Source: Gemmatimonadota bacterium (lineage in GTDB: Bacteria > Gemmatimonadota > Gemmatimonadetes > Palauibacterales > Palauibacteraceae). From it: 64,000 nucleotides of DNA. The stretch spans positions 1 through 64,000 of the forward strand of contig JAJCZV010000018.1 in assembly GCA_029262175.1 (NCBI GenBank). Direction: 5' to 3'. Numbering within the stretch: the first letter of the stretch is position 1; the number at the start of each line of letters is the position of its first letter. The notes under the pieces were generated by a model. It saw only the letters and a list, made by a program, of their open reading frames with translations, was not told where the DNA came from and did not search any database. A program made the translations under genes and the position numbers. Shown in pieces: positions 44,497 to 52,317 of this stretch.

Positions 44497-44559
44497 ATGA
44501 AGAGAGTCGCCATTTTGGTGGCCCTGGAAGTCATCCGACGACTGCTAAAGAAGATTTGA
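44497..44559 (+). CDS. Candidate 20-residue amphipathic peptide
   Basis: ATG at 44497 is preceded by AGAAGGGGAGAAG, a strong ribosome-binding site, and reads MKRVAILVALEVIRRLLKKI then TGA. The peptide is an amphipathic, basic helix of the kind seen in small membrane peptides or toxin-like leaders. Too short for domain recognition; low confidence, but the site and composition are notable. It lies just outside the tRNA-Ser scar. Confidence 0.3.
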   Translation: MKRVAILVALEVIRRLLKKI

Positions 44560-44599
44560 CAGGGCCCCTCAAGTCGTTCTGACTACGCGTGTTACAGGA

Positions 44600-45364
44600 T
44601 CAGGGAGACGGGCCGATCCTACCGGGACGCATGGCCGTTAGAAAACGGATGGGTTTGAGCGCGTTCCGGTCGTAGGAGTAGTAGATGAAGATGGGCTCTC
44701 CCCTCATCTTTCGACGTTCCACCAACCCCCAGTACCGCGAGTCCAGGCTCGCCTCGCGATTGTCCCCCATCATGAAGAAGCGCTCCTCCGGGATCACCAA
44801 CGGCCCCCAATTGTCTCGGGTCGGGCGATACGTCGCTCGATCCACGGACGACACCAAGTATTCGAGCTGCCACGCCATGTCCGGATCGGACATATCCGCC
44901 ACGCGAGGATTGTGGATGACATAGGGCTCGTCCACCGCCTGCGCGTTTCGGAACAGTTGTGCGTCTGTCATGGACACGGTGTCGCCCGGAAGTCCGATCG
45001 TGCGCTTGACGATGTCCAGGCCGGGGGCATGGTCGGCCCGAAACACGATGATGTCGTTGTGCTCTGGCTCGGCATAGCCAGGGATCCGAAGCGACGTACC
45101 CGGGATACGGGAGCCGAGAGACGTCTTGTTGACGAGCAGAAAATCGCCGACGAGAAGCGTGTTTTCCATCGAGCCGGATGTGATGACGAAGGTCGCGAGC
45201 AAGAATGTTCGGAACACGACAAAGATGATCGCGGCAAACAAGAGGGTGCGACCCCAGTCGACGAACCACTCCTTGCTAAATCGTTCGGGAAGAGGGCGAC
45301 GTTTCTTCCCGCCGTCGTTCGTCTCGGCGCTTTCGTCCCCGGTGCTCTTGTCTTTTCGCGTCAT
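44600..45364 (-). CDS. lepB: Signal peptidase I
   Basis: 254 residues. One membrane helix near residues 38-58 (TLLFAAIIFVVFRTFLLATF) is followed by the catalytic Ser in SGSMENTL, the Lys in DIVKRTIGLPGD, and MGDNREASLDSRYWG, the conserved box E. It removes signal peptides from exported proteins at the periplasmic face of the inner membrane. An N-terminal charged extension is cytoplasmic. It is followed upstream by a large outer-membrane protein gene on the same strand, 100 nt away. Confidence 0.95.
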   Translation of the reverse strand: MTRKDKSTGDESAETNDGGKKRRPLPERFSKEWFVDWGRTLLFAAIIFVVFRTFLLATFVITSGSMENTLLVGDFLLVNKTSLGSRIPGTSLRIPGYAEPEHNDIIVFRADHAPGLDIVKRTIGLPGDTVSMTDAQLFRNAQAVDEPYVIHNPRVADMSDPDMAWQLEYLVSSVDRATYRPTRDNWGPLVIPEERFFMMGDNREASLDSRYWGLVERRKMRGEPIFIYYSYDRNALKPIRFLTAMRPGRIGPSP

Positions 45365-45464
45365 CGCGGCTGTTTATCCGATCGGTATGTTTTGGTGGCG
45401 ACGCCTACGGTGCACCGCCCGACCCGATCGCGCAAACCGTCGGATCCGCTGGTCAAGGGACGCT

Positions 45465-47825
45465 TCACATCAAACCGTCGGTGTATATGTGAAGGCGCCA
45501 CGAATTGCCGCCTTCGACGGCCTTCGCGATGTCGATGCGGAAGAAGCCGTCCATGATCGAAAACCCTGCCCCGACGCTAGCCTGCCATCCCTCGGTCCCG
45601 AACGCCGCTCGAGGCCCAGCCCAAGCCGCATCGCCAAACGCGGTGATCCGGAACGTACTCCCCCCGGCGCCGTAGCTGTCCGGGGCTACGCGAAAACCTC
45701 GTCCCAGCTCCACGCGACCAAACCAGAACGACTCGCCGCCGGCGGCCCCTGGCTCGAACGCTCGCAGCGTGTACGGTCCGCCGAGGTGAAACAGGCGCTG
45801 GTTCGGCGCGCTCCCGAACGTGGTGCCTGTGGCGCCTTCGACCGCGGCGCTCCATTGCCCGATGGGCACGATCAGAGCGCTCGAGACCGCCAGGCGACCG
45901 TAGTCGAAGTCGCCCGTAGCCGCCTCCCCCCAAACGGTCGCGCTCAGCGCCGGGTCGGACGGGTCCACACCGCTAAAGGCGCGCAAACGTCCCGCTAGGC
46001 CGACGATCTCGCCACGCTCGGCGCGGACGTTGGCCGGAAAGACGCGACTACCGATCAGGTTGGGAAGCGACGCGTTGGTCTGCTCCGGAGCGTCCTGGTG
46101 CCGTTCAGCGAAAACAGACCCTTCCCAGCGCAACCGATCTCCTTGGTGACTCGCAGCGATCTCGAGCCCCGTTTCTCTGAAATAGAGACCATCGTCGTAG
46201 CCGGTCACGAGACTGTTGAACGAGTTGCCGAAGGAAAGGGGCCGACCCCAGTCGCCGAGATCGATCAAGCGCCGGTAGGCCGTCACTCCGAACGAGTTAT
46301 TTGCGGTCTGCTTACGCCACTCGAGTTCGAGCCCCGGTTCCCATTCGGGTATCCCGATTCGGGGCGTCACCGCAAACTCGGACGTCACCCCGGTCGGGAA
46401 AGCCAGTCGAACGCTCGGCGCGATCCCTTCCACTCGGTTGAACCGAACCAACCCGGGCCACAAACCGAAGTCGAAGCGGGGACCGAGCAGGTCGGCGCCG
46501 GGCACATCGATGGAGCCGAGCCGGTCTCTCAATCGATCGAGCTCCGCGTCCGTGAACGCATCCACGCTCCCAGAGAACAAGGGCTCTGGAATTTCGGGGG
46601 AGCTGAGGACCTCGCTGATCGGGGGCACGACGATGATCATGGCTCGCCGTTCATCCGGGATCGAATCGAGCACCGCCGTCAGCGGATCGTCACGGGTCCG
46701 CTGTCGGTCTCGCACCTCTGCGATCGCAAGCGTGTCTCCGCGTACGATCACGACCGAGTCACCATCGATCACGCGAATCCGATCCACATCCACGTACAGG
46801 GTATCGCCATCGACGACCACGACCTCCTGCTTGTTGTCGACCCAGGTCGTCCACCCATCCGGAAGGTTCTCGGGATCGATACTGGGCGGTTGATCGACGA
46901 CGTAGTCCTCGAACGTCCATTCGAGACGCACGGGCATACTTGCGAGTCCCCCCGCCGTCGCCGTCGCATCGAAGGCCATCCGGTTGGGTAACCACCAGCG
47001 AAGTTCTTGCAGCCCGTAGTCAATGGTGATGAAATCCACGGTGGCGCGAAGCGGTTTGACGAACCCGGGCACATCATCGGCGTCGTCGGGCTCCTCGCGA
47101 TCAAAATCGTACTCGATCGCCGGTCGATACGCGGCCCGCGTCAGCACGCCTTCTGCTTGATCGAACCACAGCGACCCGACGATGCGATCAAAGCGGGCCT
47201 CGCGAGGTTCGACGATCGCTTCGATGAGCGTGACGGTCCGGTCGGACCCGGGAAATCGGATACGCAAGGTGTCGCCCGAACGAAATCGGTAGTGCGCGAC
47301 TGCGGTGTCGGCGAGTGGGTGCAGGGCCCAGTCCGAGCCGATCGTCACATGGTCGTCTTCGGGATCGAGGATCTCGATGTCGAAATCGAAGAGCTCGTCC
47401 GACCGGATCGCTTCATCGATCTCGGTTCCGATGCCGGCGATGGGGACGCCTTGTCGAACCCCCAACCAGTGGACGATGTGTGCATCTTCGGCATCCCAGT
47501 ACACGCGGGCGGCTCGCTCCTGGTGGAACATGGCGCGCTCGCGTCGCACGAGCCGACCGCCGAGACCCGCGTACAGGCGTTCGCGAAACGTCGTCTCAAA
47601 GCTCGACAGCCCTCGCGCACGGGCGCGCCGTTCGGCGCGGGCGCGCTCGATGAGGGTCCGAACCCCGGGATCGGCGTAGGTGTCTGCCGGTTCCGCCGGA
47701 CGACCGACGGAGTCGGCCGCCGCTACGACAGGATCCCGTTGCTGCGCGTTCGACGCTTCCGGAGCGCCGAGGAGCAGCAGGTTCCAGGCAACGATGTGGG
47801 CGATCAACCAGGGCTTTGGGCGCAT
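45465..47825 (-). CDS. Large outer-membrane protein with C-terminal beta-barrel
   Basis: 786 residues from ATG at 47825 (GAGGAG just upstream). After a signal sequence (AHIVAWNLLLLGAPEASNA), an N-terminal region of about 350 residues has a repeated extended pattern seen in uncharacterised outer-membrane proteins with an associated lipoprotein-like domain. The last about 300 residues are typical amphipathic strands (WRLHIYTDGLM end), consistent with a BamA/TonB-like barrel. It belongs with large uncharacterised envelope families of this kind of bacterium. A precise function is not given. Confidence 0.7.
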   Translation of the reverse strand: MRPKPWLIAHIVAWNLLLLGAPEASNAQQRDPVVAAADSVGRPAEPADTYADPGVRTLIERARAERRARARGLSSFETTFRERLYAGLGGRLVRRERAMFHQERAARVYWDAEDAHIVHWLGVRQGVPIAGIGTEIDEAIRSDELFDFDIEILDPEDDHVTIGSDWALHPLADTAVAHYRFRSGDTLRIRFPGSDRTVTLIEAIVEPREARFDRIVGSLWFDQAEGVLTRAAYRPAIEYDFDREEPDDADDVPGFVKPLRATVDFITIDYGLQELRWWLPNRMAFDATATAGGLASMPVRLEWTFEDYVVDQPPSIDPENLPDGWTTWVDNKQEVVVVDGDTLYVDVDRIRVIDGDSVVIVRGDTLAIAEVRDRQRTRDDPLTAVLDSIPDERRAMIIVVPPISEVLSSPEIPEPLFSGSVDAFTDAELDRLRDRLGSIDVPGADLLGPRFDFGLWPGLVRFNRVEGIAPSVRLAFPTGVTSEFAVTPRIGIPEWEPGLELEWRKQTANNSFGVTAYRRLIDLGDWGRPLSFGNSFNSLVTGYDDGLYFRETGLEIAASHQGDRLRWEGSVFAERHQDAPEQTNASLPNLIGSRVFPANVRAERGEIVGLAGRLRAFSGVDPSDPALSATVWGEAATGDFDYGRLAVSSALIVPIGQWSAAVEGATGTTFGSAPNQRLFHLGGPYTLRAFEPGAAGGESFWFGRVELGRGFRVAPDSYGAGGSTFRITAFGDAAWAGPRAAFGTEGWQASVGAGFSIMDGFFRIDIAKAVEGGNSWRLHIYTDGLM

Positions 47826-47985
47826 GTACTCCTCGGCGGGGCCGTCCCAGTTTCTTACGCGACGGCCAACAGGACAGTTTCGATTCACGCCCACCGTTTC
47901 GAGTCTGGACCGTTCGCGGGAAGGTCGGCAGGGCCTATACTCCCTCCGAGACGGATCCGACACCTCCTGCGTCACTCGAGCGGTC

Positions 47986-48603
47986 ATGGGCTTCTACTCG
48001 GACCACATCTTCCCGCGACTCATGGATAGCGGGCTCAGCGGCGACCTCCACCGTCAGTATCGGAGGCGCGCGCTGGCGCGAGCCCGAGGCGAGGTGCTGG
48101 AGATCGGGTTCGGGACGGGTCTCAACCTGAGATGCTATCCCGAAGGCGTTTCCCGGGTCGTCGGACTGGACACCGCCTCTTTTCTGGAGGCGCGCGTCGA
48201 GTCCCGAATCGCTGCCGCCCCCTTCCCGGTCGAACGAATCACACGCGATGCGGCCGAACGACTTCCGTTTCACGAAGAACAGTTCGATACGGTTGTAAGT
48301 ACGTGGACCATGTGTTCCATCGCACGACTGCAAGCCGCGCTAAAAGAGATTCGAAGAGTCCTCGCGCCCGGTGGCGAGCTGCTCTTCTTAGAGCACGGTC
48401 GAAGCGACCGGCGTTGGGTCGCGAAGGTGCAAGACACCTTCAACCCGATCCAGAAGGTGATTGGCTGTGGATGCAATATGAACCGCGCGATCGACCGCGA
48501 GATCGAGCGCGCGGGGTTCCACCTGACCGAGCTCGACCGATTCACCGTGCCAGGAGTCCCACGCGCGGTCGGATCGATTTATCTCGGCACCGCGCACACA
48601 TGA
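47986..48603 (+). CDS. Class I SAM-dependent methyltransferase
   Basis: 205 residues from ATG at 47986. It has VLEIGFGTGLNL (motif I), a VGLDTAS acidic segment and FDTVVSTWTMCSI (motif post-II), followed by FLEHGRSDRRW, typical of methyltransferase 11-like proteins. The substrate is unknown. ATGA overlap with the Ada-domain gene and the following hydrolase gene forms a three-gene chain. Confidence 0.85.
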   Translation: MGFYSDHIFPRLMDSGLSGDLHRQYRRRALARARGEVLEIGFGTGLNLRCYPEGVSRVVGLDTASFLEARVESRIAAAPFPVERITRDAAERLPFHEEQFDTVVSTWTMCSIARLQAALKEIRRVLAPGGELLFLEHGRSDRRWVAKVQDTFNPIQKVIGCGCNMNRAIDREIERAGFHLTELDRFTVPGVPRAVGSIYLGTAHT

Positions 48604-48878
48604 AGAGCGAGAAAATGACGAACCAGGCAACCGTGGGAACGACCGTGACCATTCCGACCGAAACGCAAATGCTCGCGGCGGTCGAGAGGCGCGACAGGAC
48701 CTACGACGGGGTCTTCGTGTCGTGTGTCGTTACGACAGGCATCTTCTGCAGGCCCTCCTGCCCCGCCAGACCGCTCCCGCAGAACATCCGATTCTTAGCC
48801 GGACCCGCGGCGGCGCGTGCCGCCGGATTTCGCGCCTGCAAGCGGTGCAAACCCGAACAGGCTCTGGAGACCTCATGA
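48600..48878 (+). CDS. Stand-alone Ada metal-binding (methylphosphotriester acceptor) domain
   Basis: 92 residues from ATG at 48600, overlapping the methyltransferase stop. It contains all four zinc Cys of the Ada N-terminal domain: VTTGIFCRPSC and FRACKRCKP. In E. coli Ada the first of these Cys accepts a methyl group from DNA phosphotriesters and activates transcription through an attached DNA-binding domain. Here no HTH, alkyltransferase or glycosylase domain follows. It overlaps the next gene by ATGA. The isolated domain may report methyl damage through a partner; this is inference. Confidence 0.8.
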   Translation: MKSEKMTNQATVGTTVTIPTETQMLAAVERRDRTYDGVFVSCVVTTGIFCRPSCPARPLPQNIRFLAGPAAARAAGFRACKRCKPEQALETS

Positions 48879-51307
48879 CCCTGGCTTCGGCGACCCCGGC
48901 GATGTGTCGTGCCCGCTCCGCCACGCTCTTGGTTCTCGTCGCCGGGTCGGGATGGGGCTGCTCCACCGACGTGGAACGACCCGTCGGCGATGCCCGGCCC
49001 GACTACGCCGCCGTCCGTGAGCGGTTGTCCGAGTTCATTGAAGCCGAGCGAATCGACAAGGATCTCCCCGCCCTATCGATCGCGCTGGTCGATGGAGATG
49101 AGACGGTATGGGCTGCGGGATTCGGGCTCGCCCGACCGGAGGCCGACGTACCCGCGTCTGCCTCCACGATCTACCGCGTCGGGTCGGTTTCCAAACTCTT
49201 CACCGACCTCGCCGTGATGCAACTCGTCGAGAGGGGCGAGCTCGATCTCGATGTGCCCATCACCCAGTATCTCCCGGAGTTCGCCCTGGGCGCTCCCATA
49301 TCACCAACCGTCTCTTCAACCGGCACGCCGACGCTGCGTCAGTTGATGTCGCACCGAGCCGGGATCGTCCGCGAGCCACCCGTGGGTCACTACTTCGCCG
49401 ACGATGAGCCAACACTGGCGCAGACCGTGGCCAGCCTCAACGGGACGCCCGTGATCTACGAGCCAGGCTCCCGCGTCAAATACTCCAACGCCGGGATCGC
49501 GACGGTCGGCTACGTGCTCGAGCGAACGCAGGGTGTACCCTTTACGGATTACGTGCGCGACGCCGTCCTCGGGCCGCTCGGAATGACCGAAAGCGCCTTT
49601 GCCCCGACCGCGGCCGTCCGAGAGGGACTCGCGTCGGCCATGATGTGGGGATACGACGGCCGCGAGTTCTCCGCGCCGACCTTCGAGCTCGGGATGTCGC
49701 CTGCGGGGAGCATGTACGCCCCCGTCACCGACCTCGGCAAGTTCATGTCGGCCGTGTTCGCGGATGGCGTTGGGGAAAACGGCGCGGTCGTTTCACCCGC
49801 GACGCTGACGGAAATGCTGTCGCCCCAGTTCGGTGAGGATTCGGGCTACGGAATCGGGTTTCGCCTGGGCGAACTGGATGGACACCGATTCGTGGGACAC
49901 GGTGGCGCCATCTACGGCTTTGCGACCCAGCTTTCGATGCTCCCCGATGAAAAGCTCGGGGCCATCGCGGTGACGACCGTCGATTTCGCCAACTCGATCG
50001 CGGACCGAGTTACGGACTACGCCCTTCGCCTGATGCTGGCCGCTCGGGCTGGGGAGCCGTTGCCGAGCGTACGGACGACCGGCCCCATTCCCGCAGCACT
50101 CGCCGCCCAGCTGCCGGGCACGTACACGAGTCCGGATGGACAGAACGTCATTCGGCTCGTGGATCGAGGTGCGGCGGTTGGCGAAGGCGATGTGATCGCG
50201 GAGCTCAGCGGCCAGCGGTTTCGCTTGCGGGCGCGCGGCGACACCCTCGTGGTCGATGACCGCCTCGGTTTTGGCGGCTACTTCCGGCTCGAAGGTGACG
50301 CCCTGGTCGCGCGCGACGGGAGTCGGTTCCCGCGTACCGAGGGGCACCCCGGTCCCCGACCCGGACCAGCGCCGACGCGCTATCTCGATCTGATCGGCGA
50401 GTATGGTTGGGATCACAACGTGCTCTTCGTGTTTGAGAAAGCGGGGCAACTCCATGCGCTGATCGAGTGGGCGGAAATCGATGCGCTGGACGAAGTCGCC
50501 ACCGACGTGTTCGCGTTTCCGGCGTCGGGCGGCCTCTATCACGGCGAGCGATTGGTGTTCGCTCGCGACGGCTCCGGTCGCGTATCGCACGTGTTGGCCG
50601 CGGGTGTCCGATTCGACCGGCGTGACATTGGCACGGCCGCGGGCGAGACCTTCACCATCGACCCCGTGCGCCCGCTCGCCGAACTCCGCCCGGAAGCCCT
50701 CGCCGCTACCCCGCCCAGGGAGGACATCGATGCGCTACCGATCGATCTCGTCGAACTCTCCTCGCTCGACGGTTCGATCCTGTACGACATCCGATACGCC
50801 ACGACCAACAACTTCATGCAAGCGGCCTTTTACCAGCAGCCGCGCGCCTTCCTACAACGTCCAGCGGCGGAAGCGCTCCTACGCGCTCACCGAGCGCTCG
50901 CCGAACACGGCTACGGTTTGCTGATCCACGACGCGTATAGGCCCTGGTTCGGCACGAAGATGTTCTTCGATGCGACGCCCGAGAACCAAAAACAGTTCGT
51001 CGCCGATCCCAGCGATGGTTCGCGGCACAACAGGGGGGCTGCGGTAGACCTCACGCTCTATCGCCTGGATTCGGGAGCGCCGGTGCAGATGGTGGGCGGC
51101 TACGACGAGTTTTCCGAGCGATCGTATCCCGACTACATGGGCGGAACGGCGCTGCAGCGTTGGCACCGAGAGTTGCTCCGCACCACGATGGAGGCCGCGG
51201 GCTTCAGAGTCTACGAGTTCGAGTGGTGGCACTTCGACTACAAAGACTGGCGTCGCTATCCGATCCTCAATCAGACGTTTGAGGATCTCGAGAACGCGAC
51301 GCGCTAG
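48875..51307 (+). CDS. Fusion of serine hydrolase (beta-lactamase family) and VanX-type D-Ala-D-Ala dipeptidase
   Basis: 810 residues from ATG at 48875. Signal sequence ends GSGWGC, a lipobox. Residues about 40-370 form a class C/serine hydrolase domain with SVSK (SxxK), YSN and HGG. About 600-810 form a VanX domain with HDAYRPW, the zinc motif SRHNRGAAVD (H718, D725) and EWWH (E783, H786), all needed for D-alanyl-D-alanine dipeptidase activity. Between them lies a beta-rich domain. The protein would cleave D-Ala-D-Ala at the periplasmic side and act on a D-amino-acid or ester bond with the other domain. This fusion is unusual. Confidence 0.88.
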   Translation: MTLASATPAMCRARSATLLVLVAGSGWGCSTDVERPVGDARPDYAAVRERLSEFIEAERIDKDLPALSIALVDGDETVWAAGFGLARPEADVPASASTIYRVGSVSKLFTDLAVMQLVERGELDLDVPITQYLPEFALGAPISPTVSSTGTPTLRQLMSHRAGIVREPPVGHYFADDEPTLAQTVASLNGTPVIYEPGSRVKYSNAGIATVGYVLERTQGVPFTDYVRDAVLGPLGMTESAFAPTAAVREGLASAMMWGYDGREFSAPTFELGMSPAGSMYAPVTDLGKFMSAVFADGVGENGAVVSPATLTEMLSPQFGEDSGYGIGFRLGELDGHRFVGHGGAIYGFATQLSMLPDEKLGAIAVTTVDFANSIADRVTDYALRLMLAARAGEPLPSVRTTGPIPAALAAQLPGTYTSPDGQNVIRLVDRGAAVGEGDVIAELSGQRFRLRARGDTLVVDDRLGFGGYFRLEGDALVARDGSRFPRTEGHPGPRPGPAPTRYLDLIGEYGWDHNVLFVFEKAGQLHALIEWAEIDALDEVATDVFAFPASGGLYHGERLVFARDGSGRVSHVLAAGVRFDRRDIGTAAGETFTIDPVRPLAELRPEALAATPPREDIDALPIDLVELSSLDGSILYDIRYATTNNFMQAAFYQQPRAFLQRPAAEALLRAHRALAEHGYGLLIHDAYRPWFGTKMFFDATPENQKQFVADPSDGSRHNRGAAVDLTLYRLDSGAPVQMVGGYDEFSERSYPDYMGGTALQRWHRELLRTTMEAAGFRVYEFEWWHFDYKDWRRYPILNQTFEDLENATR

Positions 51308-51665
51308 AGGCAGCGGCCGTTCGATCTCTCACCCGCGCGAGCCGTGCTCCGGCGAAGGCGGAGAGCGGTGGACCCAAAGCGAATAGCAAAGCGAGAGCTG
51401 GCGCCCCGCGCTCCGGCTCGAACAAGACCTGAGTAAGCCCGACCCAGCCCAGGACGCCAGGGCCCCACCCCGATGCCAAGATCCACCACAGGCCCCGACG
51501 CCCGACATGCCAGCGCGCCAAGACGTATCCGACCACCGCGTAGAAAGTGGATCCAAACGCCACGCGGCTCCAGCCGAGTGGAATCGGAATTCGATCCGTA
51601 TAGATCAGGGCGAGACCGACGAGTCCGGCCGCGATCACCAGAAGAATCGATCGAAGGGTCTTCAT
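51267..51665 (-). CDS. Small four-helix membrane protein
   Basis: 132 residues, unknown. Four hydrophobic helices are seen (SILLVIAAGLVGLALIY; AFGSTFYAVVGYVLA; GLWWILASGWGPGVLGWVGL; ALALLFALGPPLSAFAGA). It converges with the VanX-fusion gene and overlaps it by 41 nt at the 3' ends, which is consistent with a compact genome. No function is suggested. Confidence 0.65.
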   Translation of the reverse strand: MKTLRSILLVIAAGLVGLALIYTDRIPIPLGWSRVAFGSTFYAVVGYVLARWHVGRRGLWWILASGWGPGVLGWVGLTQVLFEPERGAPALALLFALGPPLSAFAGARLARVRDRTAAASSASRSRDPQTSD

Positions 51666-51758
51666 GAGGTGCGAAGCTGCCCGGCGGACCCCACCTTTTC
51701 AACGGAGTGAGAGTCGGGACTCTCGGAGGACGTCCTCATTATCCAGTACGGAGTCGAG

Positions 51759-52295
51759 ATGTCGTCATTGAAGCCAAGCGTTCACGCGTGGGTCGGCGGG
51801 GCCAAAGGCCTTGCTCTCGTCCTTTCCCTCTGCGCGGTCGTTGCTGCCCAGCCGACGCCTCTTCGTCCGGCCGAGATTGCCGAACTCAGCTGGATCACCG
51901 GCCACTGGGCCGGCGAGGCGTTCGGGGGGCGGATCGAAGAGAACTGGCTTGAACCCACGAGCGAGTCCTTGTCGGGGCAGTTCCGACTGGTGAACGGGGG
52001 AGTGGCCACGATGTACGAGCTGCTCTTGATCGAAAAAGACGGGGACGGCGAAATCTACTACCGCTTCAAACACATCTCACCCGGCTGGCAACCGAGAGAG
52101 GCCGAACGCCTGGAGTATCGGCTAACGGAACTCGACGGGCACAAGGCGACGTTTCGAAGCACCGCGGCGGAACCGCAGCCCGGTGCACCCTGGTGGTTCA
52201 CCTATGAGAGCCCCACCGAAGACCATCTGGTGGTGTCCATCTTCGGGGCCGCGAGCGACGAGGCAAGCGCCGTCCTGTCGATGACACGCCGCTGA
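51759..52295 (+). CDS. DUF6265-family secreted protein
   Basis: 178 residues from ATG at 51759. A hydrophobic N-terminus (GLALVLSLCAVVAAQ) is a signal peptide. The domain has LSWITGHWAGEAFGGRIEENW, a pattern of DUF6265 (a small calycin-like beta fold). The role is unknown; several family members are lipocalin-like. It converges with the HerA-like gene. Confidence 0.75.
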   Translation: MSSLKPSVHAWVGGAKGLALVLSLCAVVAAQPTPLRPAEIAELSWITGHWAGEAFGGRIEENWLEPTSESLSGQFRLVNGGVATMYELLLIEKDGDGEIYYRFKHISPGWQPREAERLEYRLTELDGHKATFRSTAAEPQPGAPWWFTYESPTEDHLVVSIFGAASDEASAVLSMTRR

Positions 52296-52317
52296 CGACG
52301 AGACGCAGCCGACGCCG

